Source of the DNA: Sedimentisphaera salicampi
Lineage (GTDB): Bacteria; Planctomycetota; Phycisphaerae; Sedimentisphaerales; Sedimentisphaeraceae
Assembly (NCBI RefSeq): GCF_002117005.1
Contig: NZ_CP021023.1
Location: 558,001-622,000 of the forward strand
DNA length: 64,000 nucleotides
Reading direction: 5' to 3'
The translations under genes were made by a program, and so were the position numbers. The notes beneath the pieces are model-generated. The model had not been told where the DNA came from. It searched no databases and worked only from the letters and a program-made list of their open reading frames with translations. Shown one piece after another: positions 17,165 to 25,830 of the stretch (position 1 is its first letter; every line of letters begins with the position of its first letter).

Positions 17165-19345
17165 CTAATCCAAACATTCAAGCTTGGCATATTTTTGAAT
17201 TAGGGTTTTAATCTGCCCCTTATCGAATTTAACGGTAATCACGCTGTTTTCGCCCAAATCGAGGTATTCTTTAACCACACCAGCGCCGAATTTCCTGTGG
17301 CTCACCCTCTGGCCGGCAAAGTATGCAGGGCTTCCAGAAGGTTTGCCTTTGCCTGCAAATTCTCTTTCAGCTTTCCGGGAGCTCCGCATGCTTTCTTGAA
17401 TTCTATCGTTTACAGCAGAATATTTTTCGGTTTTAAGACCGCATTCAAAGATAAACTTTGAAGGCATAGTTCTTATTTCCCTGCCCCATATAGTTCGATA
17501 TTTCGTCTGACTTATAAAGAGATTTAGCCTTGCCCGAGTGATCCCAACGAAAAACAGCCTTCGCTCTTCCTCGAGCTGAGATTCTGACTCACTGCTTCTC
17601 TCATGGGGAAGTATGCCCTCTTCGAGCCCAATTATAAATACGTTGTCAAACTCCAAGCCCTTAGCGGCGTGGAGAGTCATAAGAGAAACCTTTCCGCTTC
17701 CCGGGTCGTAAGCATCCGCATCGCTGTATAGCGAGATCATCTGAAGATAGTCATCGAGGCCGCCGAGCTGTCCTTCCTCCTGCTGAGCAGCATCGAAAAA
17801 TGCGGCGTTGTTTATGAGCTCCTCTATATTTTCAACAGCATCCTCCTGCTCTGAGGATTTTTTAAGGGCGGCTTTAAAACCCGAGGATTCGAATATATCT
17901 TCTATTAAATCTGAAACTGCAAAGCTATCCTGCCCACAAAAATTCTGAAAGCCTCTTATCATCTTCGTAAATTCTAAAACCTTTGCCGCCGCAGTCTTGC
18001 TTAAAAGCTCCACCTTGTCTGCCTCACAGGCGGCCTGCCAAAGGGAGATTCCCTTCTTCGAGGCATAACTCTTGATCCTTTCCATTGTAGTTTTGCCTAT
18101 GCCCCTCGCTGGCGTATTTATTATCCGTTCAAGTGCAACAGAGTCAGAGGGGTTAGAAATAAGCTTGAGATATGCAAGCATATCACGAATTTCTTTTCTG
18201 TTGTAAAACTCTACTCCCCGAACAATAAGATAGGGCACTTTCTCACGTATGAATGCCTCTTCGATTGAGCGGCTCATAGAATTGGTTCTGTACAGAACGG
18301 CGATTTCATTGGGATTGTGCCCCTGCTGGATAAGCTCGTTAATCTTCCCGGCTATTGAGAGTCCCTCTTCCCGCTGGTCTTCAAAGGGCGAGAAAACAAT
18401 ATCCTTCTTCTCACTGCGGACGGCCTTGAGATTTTTCTCTTTCCTTTCCCTGTTGTGCGATATGAGCCTGTCTGCAAGGTTAAGGACTGCCGGGCAAGAC
18501 CGGAAATTCTCCTCCAGCTTTACTACTCTGGCATTTGGCCAGTCTTTTTCGAAGGCCATAATATTCCTTATATCAGCTCCCCGCCAGCGATAAATAGACT
18601 GGTCTGGATCGCCTGTTACGCAGATATTGCCATGCTCGAGAGCAAGGCCTTTTGCGATTTGATACTGGGCGTGGTTTGTATCCTGATACTCATCTACGAG
18701 GATATATTTATATCTTTCGCTGAGACGCTTTCGAATATCGGGATAATTCTTTATGAGAAATGCAGTTTTAGTGAGCAGATCGTCAAAATCAAGTGCGTTG
18801 TTTTGTACGAGGCGGTTCTGGTATCGCTTGTATAATTTTGCCACCATCTTCTGCTGAAAATTGTCTGCCATTTTATGGGCTTCGTCAGGATCGAAGAGGT
18901 CGTTTTTGAAGTTTGAAATATATGACAGGATTTTGGCAGGCGGAAAATTCTTTGTGGACTGATTGCTAGCCTTGATTACTTCTTTGATACAAGTTTTCTG
19001 CTCGGCATCTGAATAAATGCTGAAAGTACTCTTAATGCCCGCGTAATCGGCAAACTCCCGAAGAATCCTAACGCAAAGTGAGTGAAACGTGCTTATCTGC
19101 GTGCCTCTCGGGACGCCCATCTCGCGAACCCTCTGCTTCATCTCATCAGCCGCTTTATTGGTGAATGTAATAGCGCAGATGCTCCAAGGCGAAACGCCCT
19201 TCTCTACAAGCCTTGCAATGCGGCAGGTTACAGTACGGGTTTTCCCGCTGCCCGGGCCGGCTATTATCAGAAGAGGGCCATCCTTGTGCTCTATTGCTTC
19301 TTTCTGTGATTGGGTTAGCTGGTCAAAAGAGAATGAGTGGGACAT
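17165..19345 (-). CDS. pcrA: ATP-dependent DNA helicase, UvrD/PcrA type
   Basis: This superfamily 1A 3'-5' helicase acts in DNA repair and replication. In 726 residues it shows the Q-motif F-D-Q-L-T-x-x-Q, Walker A A-G-P-G-S-G-K-T, the Walker B region L-V-D-E-Y-Q-D-T-N, G-D-P-D-Q-S-I-Y-R-W-R-G-A-D, and the late motifs M-T-L-H-A-A-K-G-L-E-F and G-I-T-R-A-R. The C-terminus (F-A-G-Q-R-V-S-H-R-K-F-G-A-G-V-V) is the Tudor-like domain of PcrA proteins. I placed the start at 19345 because TGAGGA precedes that ATG; an upstream in-frame TTG has weaker support. It is the last gene of a long minus-strand run, 32 bp after a planctomycete-type membrane protein. Confidence 0.95.
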   Translation of the reverse strand: MSHSFSFDQLTQSQKEAIEHKDGPLLIIAGPGSGKTRTVTCRIARLVEKGVSPWSICAITFTNKAADEMKQRVREMGVPRGTQISTFHSLCVRILREFADYAGIKSTFSIYSDAEQKTCIKEVIKASNQSTKNFPPAKILSYISNFKNDLFDPDEAHKMADNFQQKMVAKLYKRYQNRLVQNNALDFDDLLTKTAFLIKNYPDIRKRLSERYKYILVDEYQDTNHAQYQIAKGLALEHGNICVTGDPDQSIYRWRGADIRNIMAFEKDWPNARVVKLEENFRSCPAVLNLADRLISHNRERKEKNLKAVRSEKKDIVFSPFEDQREEGLSIAGKINELIQQGHNPNEIAVLYRTNSMSRSIEEAFIREKVPYLIVRGVEFYNRKEIRDMLAYLKLISNPSDSVALERIINTPARGIGKTTMERIKSYASKKGISLWQAACEADKVELLSKTAAAKVLEFTKMIRGFQNFCGQDSFAVSDLIEDIFESSGFKAALKKSSEQEDAVENIEELINNAAFFDAAQQEEGQLGGLDDYLQMISLYSDADAYDPGSGKVSLMTLHAAKGLEFDNVFIIGLEEGILPHERSSESESQLEEERRLFFVGITRARLNLFISQTKYRTIWGREIRTMPSKFIFECGLKTEKYSAVNDRIQESMRSSRKAEREFAGKGKPSGSPAYFAGQRVSHRKFGAGVVKEYLDLGENSVITVKFDKGQIKTLIQKYAKLECLD

Positions 19346-19377
19346 AAATTCCTCAGCAAACAAATCAATACAGGACC

Positions 19378-21216
19378 TTACTCGTTTTTCAGTTTTCCTT
19401 CCGGGGGAGCTTCCTTCTGCACTTTCTCTCGCTCTGAAGTAAGCTTCTCGTAGAGATCAGGTCTGTTATTTTTTATTCGGGCAAGCAGGTTCTGCTTGAG
19501 GTTGTCCGGGTATCGGCCGTCGTTTAGAAAATCCATCAGCGCCATATATCTGAGCTTCGGGAAATCTGCAAGCATTGCCCTGTCAACGTCTTCCTGGCCG
19601 GATGTCTTCTGGTAGTAGTCTGCTACTGACCTGGCCATCTTCTCTCTTGCTGAGCTCATATCATCATCGCCCACAGCAAAACGGAAATAAGACTCCTTGA
19701 GCATCATCGTTACCATTTCGCGGGCATCTGTTATAGTGAGCCCGTCGAGCTCGTTCTGCATTCTGTTTCGGCAGAACTGCTTGAGAGGCATGTCATTTTC
19801 TTCTCTGGGATAGAGTTCTTTGAGCTGCTTGAACGCCTCGGCAGCCTTCTCGCGGTGCCCTGCCATATAGAGCGTAAAGATAGCATCGTTCAAGATATTT
19901 CTGTGGCCGTTTTTAAGCGGTCTCAGATTCGCCTCTTCAAATTCCCTGTACTTTTCAATACGGTCTAAATGGGCTTGATTGTATGCATCAAACATTCGAA
20001 GATCGGGAAGCATATAAAGCGTTTTGCCCACCTTATATTCAGGCTCCTCCTGCGGTTTATCTAAATTGCCCTGCTGCTTGTCTGTATCAGAGCGCGGCAG
20101 CTTTAGCGGCACATTGTATATCACATACTTGCCCATTCTGTAAAGATTTTTGAGGCTGTGAAACACAATTCTGTCTGTATTGAGCTCGTCTGTTGAATAA
20201 TCGCCTTTTCGACCGGCCGTTTCCAGCCCCTTTTCTGCCCAGAAAATAGCATGCGCATCGGGATGCTCCCAGTTTAATGGGAGCCTGTCGCCTGTTTTGA
20301 GATCAACAGGGCCATAGCGTTCATTCACCTTTCTCATAAGGTCTATATCGAATTTCCACTCCTGCCTGAGTTTGCAGGCTTGGCAGAAATTTCGAAGCTT
20401 TTCAAATCTTTGCGTTTCTATCTCTGCCCGCACAAATTCAACGAGCTTTTCGGGGTATCCCTCTCCTGCTGAATCCAGCAGAGCAAAGAAAACGCCTGCA
20501 AATTCCAGATCAGTAAGTTCTTCGCTGAAAACTTCAGGTGCAAACTCTCTCATCTTAGAGACAAGTTCAGCGACCTGCTCATCAGATCCAATGAGCTCAG
20601 AAAGCGAGTCCGGGGTGTTTGAGAGCTTTTTGAAATGCTCATTAGTTAAAGGCGAGATCAAAGGCCGCATCGATAATGCGAGCTGAATCTTGTAGTACTT
20701 ATGCACATCATCAGTAACTCCGCTGATCTTGTGCTGGAATATCCAAGCAAGAGATCTGTAGAGTATTATAGAATTTGGGTTCTGCGGTATGCCCTTGTCT
20801 CTTAGAAGCTCATAACCGTTTCGCACCCACTTCCATCTCTCCTCCGGCTGGGAGGCGGGCATAGCCACCGATATATTGTAGGCCATATTCCAAGACTGAA
20901 AATCCCATACCGCGCTGAAGCGGGGCTGAAGTACTGTAATCCATTCAGCAAGCTGCTTGGCATCGAAAAACTTGCCTTCCTCCTTCAGGGCATCAGCCCT
21001 CATCCAGAGGATGTCAACCACAAGGCCGCGAAATGCCCCCATTGCTACCGTTGCAAAAGCAAGGGCAGGCGGAGCATTCTCAAGCGGCTTATTTGCCACT
21101 AAATCCAAGTCTTTGCGGGATTTATTTAAATCATCAAGCTGCAGGGAGGATGTAAACAGTATGCTGCATCCCACTGCAAAGAGCATTATAGTTATTATTA
21201 TATTTTTATATGCCAT
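19378..21216 (-). CDS. Membrane-anchored, probably TPR-like protein of the ABC transporter operon
   Basis: The 612-residue product has one N-terminal membrane helix (about residues 5-24, I-I-I-T-I-M-L-F-A-V-G-C-S-I-L-F) and a mostly helical soluble region. That region opens L-A-F-A-T-V-A-M-G-A-F-R-G-L-V-V-D-I-L-W-M-R-A-D and contains K-Q-L-A-E-W-I-T-V-L-Q-P-R-F-S-A-V-W-D-F-Q-S-W-N-M-A-Y-N. Degenerate repeats near the end (H-R-E-K-A-A-E-A-F-K-Q-L-K-E-L-Y-P) look like TPR units. No family name is certain. It begins 7 bp after the ABC permease stop, so it is almost certainly a partner of that transporter, perhaps an accessory subunit facing the periplasm. Confidence 0.7.
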   Translation of the reverse strand: MAYKNIIITIMLFAVGCSILFTSSLQLDDLNKSRKDLDLVANKPLENAPPALAFATVAMGAFRGLVVDILWMRADALKEEGKFFDAKQLAEWITVLQPRFSAVWDFQSWNMAYNISVAMPASQPEERWKWVRNGYELLRDKGIPQNPNSIILYRSLAWIFQHKISGVTDDVHKYYKIQLALSMRPLISPLTNEHFKKLSNTPDSLSELIGSDEQVAELVSKMREFAPEVFSEELTDLEFAGVFFALLDSAGEGYPEKLVEFVRAEIETQRFEKLRNFCQACKLRQEWKFDIDLMRKVNERYGPVDLKTGDRLPLNWEHPDAHAIFWAEKGLETAGRKGDYSTDELNTDRIVFHSLKNLYRMGKYVIYNVPLKLPRSDTDKQQGNLDKPQEEPEYKVGKTLYMLPDLRMFDAYNQAHLDRIEKYREFEEANLRPLKNGHRNILNDAIFTLYMAGHREKAAEAFKQLKELYPREENDMPLKQFCRNRMQNELDGLTITDAREMVTMMLKESYFRFAVGDDDMSSAREKMARSVADYYQKTSGQEDVDRAMLADFPKLRYMALMDFLNDGRYPDNLKQNLLARIKNNRPDLYEKLTSEREKVQKEAPPEGKLKNE

Positions 21217-21223
21217 AAAAACC

Positions 21224-22594
21224 TTACACGGTTACTTTAGCCAGCTCGCGTCTGTTGAATACAAGTGCGCCGGCAGCCAAAAGCCCGCCGGACTTAAGAA
21301 TTATCGTTATGCCTGTTTTCTCCAAAAGGAACAGAGAGCCTATCATCCGTGCAGAGAGTATCTTGCCGGATGGATTGCTCTGCCCGTCGAAACTGGGCAG
21401 AAGGTGAAGCAGGGGCTTAACGGTAAACATATAGAAAAGCCCTACTCCTTGAGTAAGCGAATCTATCGCCCCAACTATAAATCCGTTTACCATTCCGGTA
21501 AAATATACCACAAGAGATACGAATATCGCTACAGGAAACGAAAGCCATGTTGTAAGGAAGATTCCCATGGCTGCGAGGAAGAAAAGCCGGATTAAAATCA
21601 GAACATTGGCTTTGAAGTAGTTCATTCCAAATGAGCCGGATTTATAGAGCAGCTCTATTTCCCTCGGTATTACTGTTGTTTTATTGAAATATAAATTCTG
21701 GAATTCAACCGTAAGCTGCCCGTCTTCCGGCACAACCGATGCAGGAATTTTGATCTCGTGGAATGTTTTAACTGCATCTTTCCTCACATAGCTGTCATAA
21801 ATCGGAGTCTGCACCTTTTTAGCCTGTTCCAGCTGTCGTTTATCACCAATCAGCCACCTGCCCGCTATCATATTATCCGGCGGCGGCGTAGAGGCTTCGT
21901 ACTTAAATCTCAGATAAATAGAACCGTTTTGTTTGTCCTGCGGATTTAAGCCTGTGAAAGTCCAGTCTTTCATTTCTCCGGCCGCAACAGAAACCGCCTG
22001 ATACTTCTTCTGATTAACATACTCATTTATGTATTCCCGCATGGTTTTATCCTGCGGGACCTGCCCCTCGCTGCGTAAGCGTGAGTATTCTTTTCTGGCC
22101 TCTTCGCGGAACTTCGTTTCATCCATTTTTGGCGTAACACCGGTTCTTGCATTGAAGAATTCATCCTCTACCTGCTCAAGTTCCTGCGCGTCAGCTTCAG
22201 TATATTTAGGCAGGCTCACTGTAAGGAAATATGATATGCTCCCGAACACTAATAAAAATACCAGATTCACAATCATTACCCCGCCAAATTTGCCGAGGAG
22301 AATTTCATATCTCTGAACGGGCTTTGTAGCGAGGCTGAATATCTGCTTATTCCTGATATCGCTTGAAAGGGCGTAGCAGGAGAGGGTGATTGTAAGCATA
22401 CAAAGAAGAAGGCTCACAAGCGAAATGCCGTAGCTCGAGAAGGTTTGAAGCTTACCGAGAAGCGTCCCGTCTCCGACCGCCTGTACAGCCATAAACGGGA
22501 TAAGTGCGAGCAGCAGTAGAATAACAATTACCGCCACCTTCATCCTGATAAGCTGCGAGAAGGTGTTAAGAGCAATAATGCGAATATTACGCAT
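21224..22594 (-). CDS. ABC-2 type transporter permease with large extracytoplasmic domain
   Basis: This 456-residue permease has a first membrane helix at about residues 17-37, a cluster of helices to about 120, a soluble loop of roughly 200 residues, and further helices from about 330. The cytoplasmic element F-S-L-A-T-K-P-V-Q-R-Y-E-I-L-L-G-K-F-G-G is typical of ABC-2 permeases. The loop includes a beta-rich stretch with K-T-F-H-E-I-K-I-P-A-S-V-V-P-E-D-G-Q-L. Three ATG codons are consecutive; I chose the third because GGGGG stands six bases before it. It overlaps the end of the ATPase gene by 8 bp, so the two subunits form one transporter. The substrate is unknown. Confidence 0.85.
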   Translation of the reverse strand: MRNIRIIALNTFSQLIRMKVAVIVILLLLALIPFMAVQAVGDGTLLGKLQTFSSYGISLVSLLLCMLTITLSCYALSSDIRNKQIFSLATKPVQRYEILLGKFGGVMIVNLVFLLVFGSISYFLTVSLPKYTEADAQELEQVEDEFFNARTGVTPKMDETKFREEARKEYSRLRSEGQVPQDKTMREYINEYVNQKKYQAVSVAAGEMKDWTFTGLNPQDKQNGSIYLRFKYEASTPPPDNMIAGRWLIGDKRQLEQAKKVQTPIYDSYVRKDAVKTFHEIKIPASVVPEDGQLTVEFQNLYFNKTTVIPREIELLYKSGSFGMNYFKANVLILIRLFFLAAMGIFLTTWLSFPVAIFVSLVVYFTGMVNGFIVGAIDSLTQGVGLFYMFTVKPLLHLLPSFDGQSNPSGKILSARMIGSLFLLEKTGITIILKSGGLLAAGALVFNRRELAKVTV

Positions 22595-23780
22595 CATCAT
22601 CCCCCATCAAATCCTTCAAAACATCATCTTTTACCGGTTTCTGCTTTTTCTTTTCTTCCTTGGCGGGAGTTAGCTCATCATCTGCCTGTTTTGTCTTTTC
22701 TTCTTTAGATTCATCTTCCTTAACAAGTTCGCTCAACACCTGCTTATTCTCCTCAGGTTCGGCCTGCCTTGTTTCTGGTTCAGGGCGTGTTTTTTCGGTT
22801 TCTTCCTGTTTTGCAACATCTGCTGAGACAAGCTCATCAAGCACTTTATCAGTTTTATCTTCCTGCTGTTTTTCCCCAAGGAAGCTGCCGATTTTACCAG
22901 TGCTGTACGCTCCGCCTGTTGCCACTTTTTCATTCTGCGCCTTCTCTACAACCTCTATAAAGAGATCCTCAAGGCGGAACTGAGGAGAGCTTACCTCGCA
23001 AGACCCGCCGGCCTGCTGTATCACACTGCAAGCCTGCTCCAAAGCTTCTTCCTGAATATTCTCGGCTATAATCTGTTTCTTTCCAGTCTGCCTGAGAAGG
23101 TCTTTAACAATCCCCTCGCACTGCACTCTTCCGCCGTACAAAACACATATCCTATCGCAAACGTCCTCAACATCAGCAAGCAGATGGCTGCACATAAGCA
23201 CTGTTTTCCCGCGTCCGGCCAGCTTTTTGATCAAATCTTTTATCTGTCTTGTACCGATTGGATCCAGTCCGGAAGTTGGTTCATCAAGGATCAGAACGTC
23301 AGGATCATTTACTAAAGCCTGAGCGAGACCGATCCTTCTCTGCATTCCCTTTGAAAATGTACCTATAGGCCTGTTGGCAACTGCCGAAAGCCCTACCATA
23401 TCCAGCAGGGATTCAATACGCATATTAAGGACCTTTGAAGGTATGCCGAAAAGATTGCCATAGAATTTCAAAGTTTCTTTTGCCGAAAGATACTTGTACA
23501 GATAAGATTCTTCAGGCAGAAATCCTATACGCTCTGCAATGCGTTTCTCCCTGCTGTCTCCGCCGAGTATAAAGGATTTGCCCTTCGTCGGATGAAGCAG
23601 AGACAAGAGAACCTTTATTGTTGTGCTCTTACCGGAACCGTTGGGACCGAGCAGACCGTAAACCTCATTTCGTTTTATCTTGAGGTTCAGATCATCCACT
23701 GCCAGAACCTTGGTTCTGCCCCACCAGTCTTTGAAAGCCTTGGTAAGAGATATTGTTTCTATTGCATATTGCTCACTCAA
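22587..23780 (-). CDS. ABC transporter ATP-binding protein with repeat-bearing acidic/basic tail
   Basis: The ATPase domain (about residues 1-240) shows Walker A G-L-L-G-P-N-G-S-G-K-S-T-T, the signature F-S-K-G-M-Q-R-R-I, Walker B V-L-I-L-D-E-P-T-S-G-L-D-P and the H-loop C-S-H. It drives the adjoining ABC-2 permease. The unusual part is a charged, probably disordered tail of about 95 residues. It carries three similar short motifs, V-L-D-E-L-V (near 313), V-L-S-E-L-V (near 348) and V-L-K-D-L-M (near 387), spaced 35-39 residues apart by Glu/Lys-rich linkers. The start is TTG at 23780 with GAGGAG seven bases upstream. It follows the metal ATPase gene by 35 bp. Confidence 0.93.
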   Translation of the reverse strand: MSEQYAIETISLTKAFKDWWGRTKVLAVDDLNLKIKRNEVYGLLGPNGSGKSTTIKVLLSLLHPTKGKSFILGGDSREKRIAERIGFLPEESYLYKYLSAKETLKFYGNLFGIPSKVLNMRIESLLDMVGLSAVANRPIGTFSKGMQRRIGLAQALVNDPDVLILDEPTSGLDPIGTRQIKDLIKKLAGRGKTVLMCSHLLADVEDVCDRICVLYGGRVQCEGIVKDLLRQTGKKQIIAENIQEEALEQACSVIQQAGGSCEVSSPQFRLEDLFIEVVEKAQNEKVATGGAYSTGKIGSFLGEKQQEDKTDKVLDELVSADVAKQEETEKTRPEPETRQAEPEENKQVLSELVKEDESKEEKTKQADDELTPAKEEKKKQKPVKDDVLKDLMGDDDA

Positions 23781-23815
23781 AATTACTCCTCATCACAAAA
23801 TAAGAGCAAATGTGA

Positions 23816-25810
23816 TTATTCATTATTATTTTCTTCCCCGACGCTGATTTTATCACGGGCCACAACAGCTTCGTGTGTGTCTAGATATTCGCCGTAGCGA
23901 ACTAAGCGGGCGCTGTTGAAGATTACGAAAAGTGAACCGACAAAATGAAGCGGAGCTGCAAGAGCCGCTGAAACAATGCCTGAGAGTGTAAGGGCGATGC
24001 CTATAACAATAAAGAGACTCCCGAAAAGCAGGTTCTGCGTGATAACTGTCCTTGTTTTTCTGGAAAGGTTCACAAGGAAAGGAAGCCTTTCAAGGTCGTT
24101 GTTCATCAGTGCGATGGAGGCTGAGTTGATCGCCACATCACTTCCTGCTGCTCCCATTGCGATTCCCAGATCGCCTTCAGCAAGAGCTGGGGCATCATTG
24201 ATTCCATCTCCGATTACCGCAACCACATGGCCTTCATCTCTGATTTTACGAACGATTGAGAGCTTGTCCTGAGGCAGGCAGCTGGCTCTGAAATCTGTAC
24301 AACCCAGCTCAGATGCCACTCTGTTCGCCACTTCTTTACGGTCTCCAGTGAGCATAGTAACTCGCTTGAGGCCTGAATCGAGCAGTTTTTTTACAGCTTC
24401 TCTGGCCTCGGGCCTTGTCTTATCCTGCATACCTATCCAGCCGAGGCAAACCCCATCTTTAGCTATGTAAAGTGTGCTGAAGCCCTCTTCTTCGTGAAGG
24501 GCAGGGTCGGATACAACCGAAAGATCAATGCTGCTGTCTTTGAGGAAGCTGTCTCTGCCAATAAGAACCTTGCTGCCCTCTACGACAGCCTGAACCCCTT
24601 TACCCGGAACTTCTTCAAAGCTCTCGCTTTCCTGCAGAGAAACGTTAGCCTCTTTAGCAAGCCCCATCAAGGCCCTTGCTGCCGGGTGCTTACTCATCTT
24701 CTCGGCAGAGGCTGCGGTTCGAAGCAGATCTGCCGGTTCCACCCCTTCAGCAGGCTCAAGCTTTGTTACATACAGCCGGCCTGTGGTCAGCGTACCTGTT
24801 TTATCGAACACCATTGAAGTGAGCTTACCGGCAATCTCAAGGTCTGCAACGTTTTTCACGAAAATACCGAGCCTTGCTGCAGCTGATATTGCTGCTACCA
24901 TAGCTGTAGGTGTTGCAAGAATAAGGGCGCACGGACAGGAGACAACAAGAACCGCTATAGACCTGTCAAGGTGTTTGGTGAAAAACCAAGCTATAGCTGC
25001 TATCATCAGGATCGTGGGTATGTACCACTTTATATACTTATCCATAATCCTCATAATAGGGATTTTGGTTTTCTCTGCCTGCATTATCAGCTCTTGAACC
25101 TTGCCAAGAGTGGTCTGAGAGCCTACCTTAGTAACCTTAACATCAATCCCGCCAGTAAGATTTGTTGTACCTGCGAAGACCTGCATTCCCGGAACTTTAT
25201 CAACAGGCAGAGACTCGCCAGTGATAGTGGCTTCGTTTATGCTTGTAAGGCCTGATATAACCTCGCCGTCTGCGGCTACATTATCGCCCGGACGGATACG
25301 TATTACATCATCCTTGCTGAGCTCGGATACCTTAACTTCCTTCTCTTCGCCGTTTGATTCTACCTTAACCGCCCTTTTCGGTGTAAGCTTTATCAGGGAT
25401 TCGATTGAGGCTCTTGCCCCGAGGGCAGTTCTTGTTTCCATAAGCTCGCTGAGCAGAAGGAAGAAAGATACAATACCAGCCTCTTTATACTGACCTGTTG
25501 CAAATGCAGCGATAATCGCAAGCGCAACAAGCTCATCCATATGCATTTGGCCTTTGATTATATTCTTCACGGAATGAATTATCACCGGAAGACCGAGCAG
25601 GATAGCGCCGAACATTGCGCTTAGTTCAACAACAGGACTGTCTGCCCCGTATAAGAAAGGCAGGCCGCTGAGATAGCTGTTCAGCAGGAGCACTCCGCCG
25701 GCCAAGGTAGCAATCAGTGCAAGGCTGACTCTGCGAACCTTTCCCGCTTCCTTGAGCCCTTCCTGATTATCAAACTCTAATTGTTCTATATGAAGGTGGT
25801 CATGTGCCAT
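23816..25810 (-). CDS. P1B-type heavy-metal translocating ATPase
   Basis: This 664-residue cation pump has the transport motif S-C-P-C-A-L-I-L-A-T-P-T-A, the phosphorylation site D-K-T-G-T-L-T, T-G-E-S-L-P in the actuator domain, the nucleotide-domain K-H-P-A motif, and G-D-G-I-N-D-A-P-A-L. The N-terminus is a short histidine-containing segment (M-A-H-D-H-L-H-I) rather than a full metal-binding domain. The last helix reads A-P-L-H-F-V-G-S-L-F-V-I-F-N-S-A-R-L, where a Zn or Co pump would often have H-E-G, so the metal is unclear. It is embedded between the HflK-like gene (20-bp gap) and the ABC ATPase, unlike the usual metal-resistance contexts. Confidence 0.92.
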   Translation of the reverse strand: MAHDHLHIEQLEFDNQEGLKEAGKVRRVSLALIATLAGGVLLLNSYLSGLPFLYGADSPVVELSAMFGAILLGLPVIIHSVKNIIKGQMHMDELVALAIIAAFATGQYKEAGIVSFFLLLSELMETRTALGARASIESLIKLTPKRAVKVESNGEEKEVKVSELSKDDVIRIRPGDNVAADGEVISGLTSINEATITGESLPVDKVPGMQVFAGTTNLTGGIDVKVTKVGSQTTLGKVQELIMQAEKTKIPIMRIMDKYIKWYIPTILMIAAIAWFFTKHLDRSIAVLVVSCPCALILATPTAMVAAISAAARLGIFVKNVADLEIAGKLTSMVFDKTGTLTTGRLYVTKLEPAEGVEPADLLRTAASAEKMSKHPAARALMGLAKEANVSLQESESFEEVPGKGVQAVVEGSKVLIGRDSFLKDSSIDLSVVSDPALHEEEGFSTLYIAKDGVCLGWIGMQDKTRPEAREAVKKLLDSGLKRVTMLTGDRKEVANRVASELGCTDFRASCLPQDKLSIVRKIRDEGHVVAVIGDGINDAPALAEGDLGIAMGAAGSDVAINSASIALMNNDLERLPFLVNLSRKTRTVITQNLLFGSLFIVIGIALTLSGIVSAALAAPLHFVGSLFVIFNSARLVRYGEYLDTHEAVVARDKISVGEENNNE

Positions 25811-25830
25811 TGTAGATTGCGCCTTATTTA

